64,000 nucleotides of DNA from Chroococcidiopsis thermalis PCC 7203 (lineage in GTDB: Bacteria > Cyanobacteriota > Cyanobacteriia > Cyanobacteriales > Chroococcidiopsidaceae). Below are positions 26,776 to 35,546 of the stretch, piece by piece (within the stretch, counting starts at the first letter, position 1; each line of letters begins with the position of its first letter). The position numbers and the translations under genes are program-made. Under the pieces are notes generated by a model, which worked only from the letters and a program-made list of their open reading frames with translations, searched no databases and was not told the DNA's origin. Where the stretch lies: contig NC_019695.1 in NCBI RefSeq assembly GCF_000317125.1, positions 3,336,336-3,400,335 on the forward strand. Direction: 5' to 3'.

Positions 26776-27625
26776 GATTTTTCATATTTGAAGAACGCGA
26801 ATCAATTGTTGACAGACGGCGTACCATGCCCATACCCATTGTTGTTTTACGTCCTACACCCGTATATAAAGCAAAGTCAGCTAAAGCGTTAATTTGCTTA
26901 ATTACTATTGGTTCGACATCTCCAAGAATGCGATAGCTAATTTCACCAATACAGCCAATAAACTTACTATTATAATTGCTAATTACTTCCGTTTGAATAT
27001 TGACAAAACTTGGATAAATTGAGTCAAAGGAGATATTAGTAAATTCAATTCCACTATATTTATGCCAACGTCCTAAAAGACTGTTGAAAACGCATTCTTT
27101 GACGGGAAGAATCGTATCGTATTCACCTTGACGAAAGGATACAGGCGTAGTAAGAGTGAAGCTAAGAGTGCGATCGCGATCGCTAGCTTGTTCGTATAGT
27201 TGGGTATAGGTGCAAGCATTTGCCCAAGGTTGCATCGATTGGGGAGTACCGAGAATACTGGTAATATACAAGTCTGCGGAACCTAAATGCCAAGGGTGTT
27301 TTGGGTTAAGATTCAGCCACAGTGGGGTTAATTTGCTAAATAGAGTGTCATCGAGTAGGGAAATACGCCACCAGCAGGGAGTACCTGCGGGAATGGGTTT
27401 TTGATGACCAAATTGTAAGGTATGGTGATGTTTGTGCTGTCGTTGTATTTGCAGGGGTGAGAGGGTGAAAGCTTTATCTGCATTGGATTGATGCAGGTAG
27501 TTTCCCAAGGTTTTATCGACAGAACTAATGAGGGTGAGGAATAAGGCGTGGAGGTGCCTGCCAGTCAGAAATTCAGGGTAGATAGGAGATTGCGGAATCA
27601 GGTTGAGGACGAGGCTGTGAGGCAT
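26762..27625 (-). CDS. cas6: CRISPR RNA endonuclease Cas6
   Basis: 287 residues. Cas6 cuts the pre-crRNA inside each repeat. The double-RAMP fold is indicated by the N-terminal LVLNLIPQSP and by the C-terminal Gly-rich loop ALYTGVGRKTTMGMGMVRR; His residues near the N-terminus (TGRHLHALFL, about 25) could serve catalysis. The position between cas3 and cas4 differs from the usual type I-B order, where cas6 comes first. Spacing 10 nt from cas3. Confidence 0.93.
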   Translation of the reverse strand: MPHSLVLNLIPQSPIYPEFLTGRHLHALFLTLISSVDKTLGNYLHQSNADKAFTLSPLQIQRQHKHHHTLQFGHQKPIPAGTPCWWRISLLDDTLFSKLTPLWLNLNPKHPWHLGSADLYITSILGTPQSMQPWANACTYTQLYEQASDRDRTLSFTLTTPVSFRQGEYDTILPVKECVFNSLLGRWHKYSGIEFTNISFDSIYPSFVNIQTEVISNYNSKFIGCIGEISYRILGDVEPIVIKQINALADFALYTGVGRKTTMGMGMVRRLSTIDSRSSNMKNHGRS

Positions 27626-27635
27626 GATATTAAAT

Positions 27636-30317
27636 CTAATCTGACTTTGTTTTCAATGCTTTTGTATATGTAATAATTGCTGACTTGCGATCGGTGTGTT
27701 TGCAAAGTAATTTTTCATCACAATTCGTCGATCTGAGTTTAATAAAAATACCTGGCAATTCCACAAATCCTAATTCTGGATTATATGAGTATTCACGCTT
27801 TCCATCATATATTTCAGCACCTTCCTGATTTTTGTGAATTTCAATTACTATATCCTTAGAATAAGCACAACCCCAGCCTAATTCTCTTTCATCAAAGCGT
27901 GTAGTTTCTCGATCGTAATAACGCTCCAATACATAAGTATTAGCAAAATCGTTCTCATCATTCTTTATTAGGCGATCGACAGGTACAGTTATTTTATGTG
28001 GATTTTCACAGCCATCTTTATAAATCAATGTTGCCGAAGGTGTCCAACTACGAGTAACAATCAATCCTTTTTCATGGGCATGTTTACAAGTTAAATCTGC
28101 CTCATAAACATAATCATGCAGCATGGAAAATAGTTCGATGACTCGATAATCATCAACTTGTTCAGAAACAGAGATACATTCACTAATTTTTTGAGCATTA
28201 AACTCTGATAATGATTCTAGAGTTTTTTGGTAGATTTGCCAGCCATTTTCATCTAAGCTATTGGAGAATTCAGGAATTGAATTACCGATCGCTATCACTT
28301 TAGCATTATGTATATTACCTTTGCGGTTGCATCTTCCCGCGCGTTGAATTAAGTTTTCTGGAGGACAAATTTCAGAAATCAGTACTTTAGCATTTAGATC
28401 GCAACCAACTTCTATAGCACTAGTTGTAATCAGAAGATAAGGTTGATTACTGGAATCTCGTTTTTGAATTTCAGCATAAATATTTGGTCGCAGTTGGTCG
28501 GCAATTCTACCATGATAGAGAAATAAAAATCGTTCTGACGAGCGATCGCTAAAATTTAAGTCACTTTTTACTTTCTGATAAATCTCGACTGCATCTTGAA
28601 CCCTTTCAACAACTACAATTAGTTTTTGTTGAGATTCAGTCTGCCATTCTCTAAGGATGATTTGAGTATATTCATTTTGATAAGCTTCTGGATGTTCTGA
28701 ATCTCGTTTAATACTATTAATCCATTCAAAGCTTTTTTTGTTGGGATAATCCTGTTTTAATGTTTGTTCTTGAAATTCTTGGAGTGCATGGTATTTTTCC
28801 GAATCTTCAATATAATCTATTTGTTCTAGATAATCAAAACGTTTTAAATACTCGCTTGGCATTGTAGCTGTCATAAGCATAATAGAACGTCCAGCTTCAT
28901 ATAACGATTTCACTAAACTGTTAAAGTTTGTAAATGAAATTTCATCATAACTATGAGCTTCATCAAAACAGATAAGTGTCTTCTCTTGATTAATTCTCAA
29001 AGGAAAAATGAATGACTTTTGCTTATCTCCAAAAGCAAAGTAGCGATAAAGGAATTTATCTATAGTCGTGAGAATAACATCACCCTTGTATAAATGTCGT
29101 CTAGAATTGGATGTACGAAATTTTCTTTCTTCTCCATTTTTGTAGATTTGGCGATACATTTGCGCTCCTGTATCTACAACTAAAGAAAATTCTCTATTTG
29201 GATGTAGTTTAGAAAATTTTTTTAGATAGTCTTCAGTTCTTTGTTTTTGGTCTTCCAATAAACTACGAGCGGGCAGAGGTAAAATTAAACGATAACTTGA
29301 TGCTAGGGCTGGAAATAGAATTGACTCGAATTTCCCCGAACCAGTAGAAGACTTCAATAAAATGGCAGGATGTTGGTCTTCATGAGAATTATATATTTTT
29401 TCAAACATTTCCTTTTGCATTGGGTTAGGCTGAAAACCTCCCAACTTTTGATAAAAGTCTTCTACCGTCCAAATTTTAGCTTGAATGCTAGAGTTATAAG
29501 GCTGAATAGTTATTGTTTTAGTAATTGATTCTTGTGAGTTACCTTGATGAAATTGCCACCAGGTTTTTACTATACGATCTAGTATTTTACCAATAGCTTC
29601 TTCTCTACCATCTTGAATACATTTTTTTAATTCTCCATCTTTATCAATTTCATTAGACTGCATGACCCAAGACTTGAAAGTTAGTTCTATAGGTTGTAAA
29701 TCTTCAAAGATCCAAGGCTCGATAAAATATTTTGTGTCGTCTAATTCATCTGGTGCAATTGTAAAGTCCATAAAGGCGCGAGAATCTGCCTGGTTTCCAT
29801 CGCCAAAAACTCTACAGGCTAACTCAGCTTCTATCTGATCGCACATTTCCAGAATATATAGTTCGCGGGCGTAAGCTAGCGGTTCTTTAGTCAAAATATC
29901 AGCATATTTTTGTTCTTTTTTTAGTTTGTATGCTTGACTGCATATATCTTCTACCGAAAAATCATGATGCCCGATTGCTAAAGCTTCTGCCCAAGCATCT
30001 TTGTCACATTTAGCTAAGTAACGATGTCCTCTAAATGAGTAAGTATACTCCTTAAATTTACTCATTTTCGTAATTTTCGCTTGAATCTCAAATCTTTGAG
30101 GTTTACCTATATCGTGAATCTTTGCTGCTTCTAAAACTCTTGCAAAAGAAGACTCTGATGGAAAATCTCTTTTGCTCCATTTCTTAACTAAAGCCATCAC
30201 ATTACCAACATGATTTCCCAGAGGTTGAAAACGAATTTCGCTAGGAATTGGCTGTGCTTCACCAGGAAAGAATACTCGACCAAACTTAAATGAATATTGA
30301 CGATGTGCTTTAGACAT
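27636..30317 (-). CDS. cas3: Cas3 with fused HD nuclease and helicase
   Basis: About 893 residues. The N-terminal HD nuclease is complete: AAKIHDIGKPQRFE (about 66), ALAIGHHDFS and LEMCDQIEAEL. The helicase part has Walker A STGSGKFES (about 325), where the usual Thr/Ser after Lys is Phe, the DEAH box CFDEAHSYDE (about 448), motif III LMTATMP and motif VI QRAGRCNRKG. Cas3 unwinds and degrades target DNA after R-loop formation. Start taken at MSKAHRQYSFK; an ATG 9 nt earlier is possible. It overlaps cas5 by 8 nt. In canonical type I-D the HD is on Cas10d instead. Confidence 0.92.
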   Translation of the reverse strand: MSKAHRQYSFKFGRVFFPGEAQPIPSEIRFQPLGNHVGNVMALVKKWSKRDFPSESSFARVLEAAKIHDIGKPQRFEIQAKITKMSKFKEYTYSFRGHRYLAKCDKDAWAEALAIGHHDFSVEDICSQAYKLKKEQKYADILTKEPLAYARELYILEMCDQIEAELACRVFGDGNQADSRAFMDFTIAPDELDDTKYFIEPWIFEDLQPIELTFKSWVMQSNEIDKDGELKKCIQDGREEAIGKILDRIVKTWWQFHQGNSQESITKTITIQPYNSSIQAKIWTVEDFYQKLGGFQPNPMQKEMFEKIYNSHEDQHPAILLKSSTGSGKFESILFPALASSYRLILPLPARSLLEDQKQRTEDYLKKFSKLHPNREFSLVVDTGAQMYRQIYKNGEERKFRTSNSRRHLYKGDVILTTIDKFLYRYFAFGDKQKSFIFPLRINQEKTLICFDEAHSYDEISFTNFNSLVKSLYEAGRSIMLMTATMPSEYLKRFDYLEQIDYIEDSEKYHALQEFQEQTLKQDYPNKKSFEWINSIKRDSEHPEAYQNEYTQIILREWQTESQQKLIVVVERVQDAVEIYQKVKSDLNFSDRSSERFLFLYHGRIADQLRPNIYAEIQKRDSSNQPYLLITTSAIEVGCDLNAKVLISEICPPENLIQRAGRCNRKGNIHNAKVIAIGNSIPEFSNSLDENGWQIYQKTLESLSEFNAQKISECISVSEQVDDYRVIELFSMLHDYVYEADLTCKHAHEKGLIVTRSWTPSATLIYKDGCENPHKITVPVDRLIKNDENDFANTYVLERYYDRETTRFDERELGWGCAYSKDIVIEIHKNQEGAEIYDGKREYSYNPELGFVELPGIFIKLRSTNCDEKLLCKHTDRKSAIITYTKALKTKSD

Positions 30318-31137
30318 ATGCTTCACCTCTCAGCAAGTTAACCAGCGAAACAGGAATATTAATTTCATTTCCATCTGTGAAATATTCCAGAGTCGGAGGA
30401 TTTCCTGTGTCTTCTGTAAAATAGGCGGTAACAAAAGGAATAAATCCTTCAATTTTGGTTACTCGATTATCTAAAAAACCTTCTTGTTCTGATTGATAAC
30501 TTGTATCCCTTGCCCATTTGTAACGATACATGTTGTAAATATCGCACCCGCTTACAAACTGCTGACTTTGTAACAGAGCTTCCATTGGTACAATTGTTGA
30601 AGGATATTTAGCAGCGGTTTCTTGATATAAATTCACGATTTCTGAAACTTCTGAGACAATCGCAAATCCTTCTTTACCAAGCTTACAGCCGTAACCTACT
30701 AATTCTTGAAAATACTCTAATCCATTTCGAGAATCAGCTAATACATAACCAGTCAGTTTTTCAGCTATAAAATATTCCCAAGTATGCAACTGAAAATTCG
30801 CTTTTTCGCCATCTTGATAAATTCTAGAAAAGGCATCATGGTTAAACTCTCGCATCCCTTTGCGATAGGTACGATGAACGGCACTCCACGTTCCTTTGGC
30901 TGGATACGCGCCTAAAGCTAAATAATGCGGAGGTAAGGCATAAACTGGCGGATTATCGCTGTTAATGCGAGTTTCTGGAATTTCCAACCCAACAGACATC
31001 ATGCCTAGCCGTCGCAAGAAGCCAGATAAAGTTGTTGGAGGAACGAAGGGATAAGTAGCGATGTTAAGAATTGACCCAGGCAAAACGCGAAAGGTCATCG
31101 CTGCTGTAGGTTGAATTTTCAGTTCGACACAGTACAT
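30310..31137 (-). CDS. cas5: Cas5-family RAMP subunit
   Basis: 275 residues. The N-terminal RAMP strand and loop TFRVLPGSILNIATYPFVPP with TTLSGFLRRLG fits Cas5 proteins, which cap the crRNA 5' handle in Cascade. The remaining region is divergent (ALPPHYLALGAYPAKGTW, GTWSAVHRTYRKGMREFNHD). It resembles Csc1-like Cas5 more in position than in clear motif. Location between cas7 (3 nt gap) and cas3 supports the call. Confidence 0.8.
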   Translation of the reverse strand: MYCVELKIQPTAAMTFRVLPGSILNIATYPFVPPTTLSGFLRRLGMMSVGLEIPETRINSDNPPVYALPPHYLALGAYPAKGTWSAVHRTYRKGMREFNHDAFSRIYQDGEKANFQLHTWEYFIAEKLTGYVLADSRNGLEYFQELVGYGCKLGKEGFAIVSEVSEIVNLYQETAAKYPSTIVPMEALLQSQQFVSGCDIYNMYRYKWARDTSYQSEQEGFLDNRVTKIEGFIPFVTAYFTEDTGNPPTLEYFTDGNEINIPVSLVNLLRGEAYV

Positions 31138-31140
31138 AAA

Positions 31141-32016
31141 TTATGCCTGCAATACAGTGTCAACAAACAAGGCAGAATACTCTTGTAATTTCTCTAGTGC
31201 AGCATCTCCTATCCAACGTTCAAAATGTGGAAGTTGAATTCGATCGCTGTTTGTTTCTGGACTTCTAGCAAAGCGAAGAAAATCATCAATAGCCTCTTGT
31301 GGGTTAGTAATTGATGGAGAAATCACCGGACGCTTTCCTCTGGGAACGAGGTATCTATCCACAACTAGAAGAGGCATTTGTTCGGAAGTTTCTGCGATCG
31401 CTATTCCTTTTGGATTTCCAGAACCTATACGTGGCAAGCAATCTAGAAAAGCATAAGCTATAGAAGCAAACTCTGCGTCTGTGATACTCAATGCGTGATT
31501 AGTTACTGGATAAAGAATACCTGGTTGGTTGTACTGGCGTTTAAAGGGAGTAGGTTTTTCTTCCTTTTTAGATAAATTATTGGAAATAATTGCTGGATGC
31601 ATCGCTCGTTGTTTATCTACGGGATAAATATCCTGTACTGCTACACCTCCACCATGTGTAACTCGACCAATTAAAGTTTTTTTACCTGCTATTAAACCGC
31701 CGTAAGTTGAGCAAATAGGACAAGTAGGTAAAGCGCAGGTTTCAGGTATGCCACACTTAAGTTTATCTCCTAACAATTCACCAGTGCAGACAGGCGACCA
31801 AATTAAACTACGTCGTTCAACACCACGTCGTTTTGTTGGGGAAATATAGCATTTTTCTAAAGAAAGTCCATCTTTGGTTGTTAGTTTTACTGTCTCAACC
31901 AAGTTAATATTCACCTGTACTTCATGACCGAGATAAAGTTCTTGAGAGCCTTCGAGAATGGCATAAATATCAAAGTGCAGGCGTGCATCGCTAGTTTTGG
32001 GAAGTCCAGTTGCCAT
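31141..32016 (-). CDS. cas7: Cas7-family backbone subunit
   Basis: 291 residues. The start ARLHFDIYAILEGSQELYLG is a RAMP-like first strand, followed by TKRRGVERRSLIW, a Cys cluster CALPTCPICSTYG (with a further Cys before it) that suggests a zinc-stabilised insertion, then GRVTHGGGVAVQDIYP and the Gly-rich GSGNPKGIAIAE. Cas7 forms the helical backbone along the spacer part of crRNA. The Cys insertion recalls type I-D Csc2 but the flanking motifs are not the standard ones, so subtype stays open. Gap to the large subunit gene is only 2 nt. Confidence 0.82.
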   Translation of the reverse strand: MATGLPKTSDARLHFDIYAILEGSQELYLGHEVQVNINLVETVKLTTKDGLSLEKCYISPTKRRGVERRSLIWSPVCTGELLGDKLKCGIPETCALPTCPICSTYGGLIAGKKTLIGRVTHGGGVAVQDIYPVDKQRAMHPAIISNNLSKKEEKPTPFKRQYNQPGILYPVTNHALSITDAEFASIAYAFLDCLPRIGSGNPKGIAIAETSEQMPLLVVDRYLVPRGKRPVISPSITNPQEAIDDFLRFARSPETNSDRIQLPHFERWIGDAALEKLQEYSALFVDTVLQA

Positions 32017-32018
32017 AA

Positions 32019-32555
32019 TTATTTTTTCTCACTCTTAGTTTTTGCTTTGGTTAGTAGTTCAGGGAACCGAGTGTAAAGAGAAAGTTTGAGATTGTAAGTT
32101 AAGTTTTTCCAATCCTTTTCTGCAAGATACTCTTTCTTATGAATGAAATGGTCGTAAACTCTTGTTATATCTTCTGCAAATATGTTTAGCCTTGCTTGTT
32201 GAGTTTCTTTATCTATTTCTTCTCTCTCGGAAATAGATACCTCTATTTTTGCCAGTAACTCTTTCAAACGGTCATAGATAAAGCTACAATCTGGATTTCG
32301 ATAAAATTGTACTTTTGTTATAGTTCTATTTACCTCTTCAAAGGGTTTATAGTAATCACAGAAAAAGTAAGAAAATGCATGACCATCTTCAACCTTTTCG
32401 ATAAGTTTACTCAATTCGCGCTCTGCATCTTCCTTTGATAAGCACTCACTTGCAATTCTTTTGAATGATTGAGCGAAGGCATAAGTTAAGCCAGTTAAAG
32501 CAGCAACATCCTCGTACAAAGTTGCTTTTTGCCATAGTTGATGTTCTTTGTTCAT
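32019..32555 (-). CDS. Possible internally translated Cas11 small subunit
   Basis: An in-frame ATG at 32555, with AGAGAAAG 4-5 nt upstream as a possible ribosome-binding site, would give a 178-residue, wholly helical protein from the 3' end of the large-subunit gene. Type I-B, I-C and I-D systems are known to make Cas11 this way, and no separate small-subunit gene is present in the operon. The start is a prediction only. Confidence 0.35.
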   Translation of the reverse strand: MNKEHQLWQKATLYEDVAALTGLTYAFAQSFKRIASECLSKEDAERELSKLIEKVEDGHAFSYFFCDYYKPFEEVNRTITKVQFYRNPDCSFIYDRLKELLAKIEVSISEREEIDKETQQARLNIFAEDITRVYDHFIHKKEYLAEKDWKNLTYNLKLSLYTRFPELLTKAKTKSEKK

Positions 32556-34499
32556 AGTGCTTTCTCTAATCATCTCCCAATATTTTTTGCGGTTTTTTTC
32601 TGTCTCAACGACATTTGAGTAGTTAGTAGGTTTTGCCAGTATATAATCTGCCAAATAAGGTAAATCCTGTTGAATGTAGCGTATAGCATCACCCAAGGTC
32701 ATATTGACATCTTTGTCAGCGTTGATAATTGACTGACCGTAGCTATTCATTAAACCTTTGACAAGAATTAAATGTCTATTGGCTATTAGAATTTTTTGGC
32801 TACCTTGGGTAATCAGCCAAAATTCAAAATCTGCTAAAACTTCTACAGGAAAGATTGAAGCAGCTTTAGCCAGTGCATACTGCACTTGACCCATTTTTTG
32901 AGAGGCAATTTCTCCTGTATTTGTGCGATCTGAACTTAAAATTAAATAGCGACCTGCACTCAAATGCATCTCTTTATTTGTCAGCATTCTGAGATAGTCT
33001 TTTATTTTTAACTCAGAAATTGTACTGCCACTAAGAGACTTAAGCTGTAAAACAATACTTTCATCTGTCACTTTCAGAGGTGAAGCAAAAGCTAAGGCTG
33101 AACAGGAAGCACAAATGTGAGGTCTACCTTCACTCGACGCTGACTGACGACGTTGAGAAGGACGCTCAAACATAAATCTCAAAACTTGCCAGCGTGCATT
33201 TTTTGGGTCAAGCTTAACACCGCATGAATAGCAAAATTCTTTACTATCATCTCCAGGCGATCGCGCCTCTCCTAAAATCGGTTCTTCTGTCAGTAGCGGT
33301 TGTGGTAATGATTTCTTCGGCTCATTTTCTAACAAGCGATACATCTCTGAAATACATTGAGTAAAGATATCACCACGAGTTGAGTTAATTTGGTCGGTAG
33401 CAATTTTTGTAAAGTTTTTAGCAATTTTATAAATTTGCTTAAATTTATCTGGATTTTGTTGCTCATCTAGCCGAACAAATTTGAATGGATCGCCTTCAGA
33501 CTGCTTGAATAATTCCAATTTTTGCTGAATAGATTCTTGAGAAAGAATCAATATTTTTTTTAATTTTTCTTGTTGCTTTTGTAATTTTCGCTGTTCTGCT
33601 TTAGTTAAACTTGATTGGAATAATCGAGTTTCGAGTTGTCTCACCTCTTGCAAAGCTGCGTTTTGTTCTTCTAAGCTTCCACCAAAAGACTTGCGAAAAT
33701 ACTCAGTATATTTCAGAGTTTCCTTGTCTTGCATCGCTAGCTTATCTTGTAGCTCTTTTGTTTTAGCTCTGCGCGTTTTGTCATCTAAATCAAATTCTGC
33801 AAGCTCTTTTTCTAATAGATAGATCTGTTTTTGGCGGTTATTTTGACGTTCTCCGACATCTCGCACTACTGCAAAATACCAAGCAGCTAATACATTAGAT
33901 TGCTCGTTAGTCAAAATTGGGACATCTAAAGTACTAAATCCCCGTCCAGAGAGGGTTACAGAATTTAGCATTTGAATGAAAGTCTGCACTAACCCTGGTA
34001 ATTGATGTTTAGTATCTCCATAGGCAGAAAAAGCTATTTCTTGCAAAAACTCTTGCCAAAGTTCTACAAAGCTGGGTATTTGCTGATTGGGAATGAAAAC
34101 TCTCACATGGCGATCGCTTTCATCAAGTACAACAATTTGATATAGCTTTTGCAAGTATTCTAAAAATCGGTCAATCGCACTTTCAGTACTTAATCTTGCT
34201 TGCAGCTCACCAGGTAAAGGAGGTTTGTAGAGAATCTGAATTTTGCCAATTTCTTGACTTTGGTAAATGACTCTATTTCCATCAAACTCAAGCTCTAGCG
34301 ATACTTTTGGGGTTTGATTGGGTTTTGCTAAGTTCAACTCTCGCTTGAGTCGGGGAGAGTCAAACTGTGCAGCAATTGTTACTGCTTCCGATCGACTTGC
34401 TAATGCCATCATCAGAGTGGACTTCTGAACTGATACGACACCACTAGCCAAGGCGCTAATCAGAATTCTGATTTGATTAGTGTCAGTCATTTGATTCAT
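32019..34499 (-). CDS. Cascade large subunit (Cas8/Cas10d-like, no HD domain)
   Basis: 826 residues. I see no HD motif in the first 200 residues, unlike canonical Cas10d. Residues about 230-360 form a long coiled coil. A zinc-ribbon-like Cys set follows (CYSCGVKL about 422 and HICASCSALAF about 462). The region after it (AGRYLILSSDRTNTGEIASQ, KILIANRHLILVKGLMNSYG) may be a degenerate palm or Cas8 core. The last 180 residues are all helix, as in large subunits that encode the small subunit at their 3' end. First gene of the cas operon; role by position: PAM recognition and Cascade assembly. Assignment to I-B or I-D cannot be settled by eye. Confidence 0.75.
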   Translation of the reverse strand: MNQMTDTNQIRILISALASGVVSVQKSTLMMALASRSEAVTIAAQFDSPRLKRELNLAKPNQTPKVSLELEFDGNRVIYQSQEIGKIQILYKPPLPGELQARLSTESAIDRFLEYLQKLYQIVVLDESDRHVRVFIPNQQIPSFVELWQEFLQEIAFSAYGDTKHQLPGLVQTFIQMLNSVTLSGRGFSTLDVPILTNEQSNVLAAWYFAVVRDVGERQNNRQKQIYLLEKELAEFDLDDKTRRAKTKELQDKLAMQDKETLKYTEYFRKSFGGSLEEQNAALQEVRQLETRLFQSSLTKAEQRKLQKQQEKLKKILILSQESIQQKLELFKQSEGDPFKFVRLDEQQNPDKFKQIYKIAKNFTKIATDQINSTRGDIFTQCISEMYRLLENEPKKSLPQPLLTEEPILGEARSPGDDSKEFCYSCGVKLDPKNARWQVLRFMFERPSQRRQSASSEGRPHICASCSALAFASPLKVTDESIVLQLKSLSGSTISELKIKDYLRMLTNKEMHLSAGRYLILSSDRTNTGEIASQKMGQVQYALAKAASIFPVEVLADFEFWLITQGSQKILIANRHLILVKGLMNSYGQSIINADKDVNMTLGDAIRYIQQDLPYLADYILAKPTNYSNVVETEKNRKKYWEMIRESTMNKEHQLWQKATLYEDVAALTGLTYAFAQSFKRIASECLSKEDAERELSKLIEKVEDGHAFSYFFCDYYKPFEEVNRTITKVQFYRNPDCSFIYDRLKELLAKIEVSISEREEIDKETQQARLNIFAEDITRVYDHFIHKKEYLAEKDWKNLTYNLKLSLYTRFPELLTKAKTKSEKK

Positions 34500-34645
34500 T
34501 TAGTTGATGCAATTTCTGAGTGTGGGAGCAGACAGCTGTTTCAATGCCTCCTTTTTTGCCATTACATTGACTCACGTATAGAGCATTTACATTTACACTA
34601 GAAATAATGACACAACATTTTCCAAAGTGCAAATACATTTTGTAA
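34500..34645. promoter_or_regulatory. Divergent promoter region of the cas operon and its regulator
   Basis: 146 nt between the large-subunit gene (minus) and the WYL regulator (plus). GCATTTACA (34583-34591) and TGTAAATGC (34641-34649) are perfect inverted 9-mers 49 bp apart, the second overlapping the regulator's start codon; another ATTTAC follows the first. These are candidate regulator sites. On the minus strand TTGCAC (about 34629-34624) and CATTAT (34606-34601) with 17-bp spacing are a weak promoter. A 20-codon frame (34500-34562, minus) ends immediately before the large-subunit ATG. Confidence 0.55.
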
Positions 34646-35509
34646 ATGCCTCGAAAAAAAGACACGATTACACTGTCAATTCCGCCAGGAACCAAGGAAA
34701 AACTAGAAGCGATCGCCCGTCGCCTCAATATTCTTTGGGGCAAAGACCCCAGTATTTCGGGCTTAATCGTGGCGATCGCCCAACACGCTGTAGAGGTGGG
34801 AAAGCCCTTCACGCTTGACTTTAACCAAGTCAACGCCTTGCAGCAGGCTATCAAAGCGCTTAACGATGCAGGTCAAATTGGCGAATCTCAAACTGTACTT
34901 ACACTTTTATTAGAGCGAGGAAACCTTGATGCATCAATCCGCCAATCATTGCTCAAACAAGCCAGTAAGCTCTTACAAGCATGGCGAAGTCAAATTGATG
35001 AGTATAGACAAAAGCAACAACCGTTTTATTTGTTTTATGAAAATTCCCAAGGTGAAGAACTACAGTACACCGTGCGCTATGCCGAACCGCGCTTTTTCGA
35101 TAAGCGGTATTACTTACTCATATGGTGCGAGGAAACGGAAGATGTAAAAAATTCGATTCCCAACTTACCCGAACTTTGGCACAATCGCACTTTAATCTTC
35201 GATCGCATTCGTTTAATCGTACCCGCAAGCGGTGAATGGCGAGAGGGATTAGATCATCTAAAAGTATACTTACACTTTCAGGGTTGGATGGTGAAATCCT
35301 ATGAACGTAGGGAAGATGACTTAGAAGACGAAACGATTGGGGATGTGCGTCAAGTCGTGCGGCGAGTTGTTAACGAGTTTTGGCTGATTCGAGAAGTCCT
35401 GCGTTATCGGCAAGATTGCGTCATTGTATCACCACAGAGTATGCGCGATCGCCTCAAACAAGAACTCCTTGCCATGTGCCAGTTGTACGATATCGAAACC
35501 AAAAGTTAA
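34646..35509 (+). CDS. RHH/WYL-type regulator divergent from the cas operon
   Basis: 287 residues. The start MPRKKDTITLSIPPGTKEKL resembles a ribbon-helix-helix DNA-binding strand and helix. Residues about 105-200 look like a WYL domain: YLFYENSQGEELQYTVRYAE, RYYLLIWCEE, LIFDRIRLIVPASGEW. The C-terminal part (205-285) is helical and charged. WYL proteins next to cyanobacterial cas operons have been shown in Synechocystis to repress type I-D cas expression, and WYL domains may sense ligands or nucleic acids. The gene starts 146 nt from the divergent cas operon, which supports direct control. Confidence 0.85.
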   Translation: MPRKKDTITLSIPPGTKEKLEAIARRLNILWGKDPSISGLIVAIAQHAVEVGKPFTLDFNQVNALQQAIKALNDAGQIGESQTVLTLLLERGNLDASIRQSLLKQASKLLQAWRSQIDEYRQKQQPFYLFYENSQGEELQYTVRYAEPRFFDKRYYLLIWCEETEDVKNSIPNLPELWHNRTLIFDRIRLIVPASGEWREGLDHLKVYLHFQGWMVKSYERREDDLEDETIGDVRQVVRRVVNEFWLIREVLRYRQDCVIVSPQSMRDRLKQELLAMCQLYDIETKS

Positions 35510-35546
35510 ATATGGCAAGGATACGAACTAAAAATGCCGCTTAAGT

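Noticed and set aside
32019-34499. Assignment of the large subunit as canonical Cas10d (Csc3)
   Set aside because: The N-terminal HD nuclease is absent and the HD is on Cas3; without a profile search the name would be too firm.
34483-34854. 123-residue minus-strand frame spanning the cas/WYL promoter
   Set aside because: It is antisense to the clear WYL gene and overlaps the large-subunit start; no conserved features.
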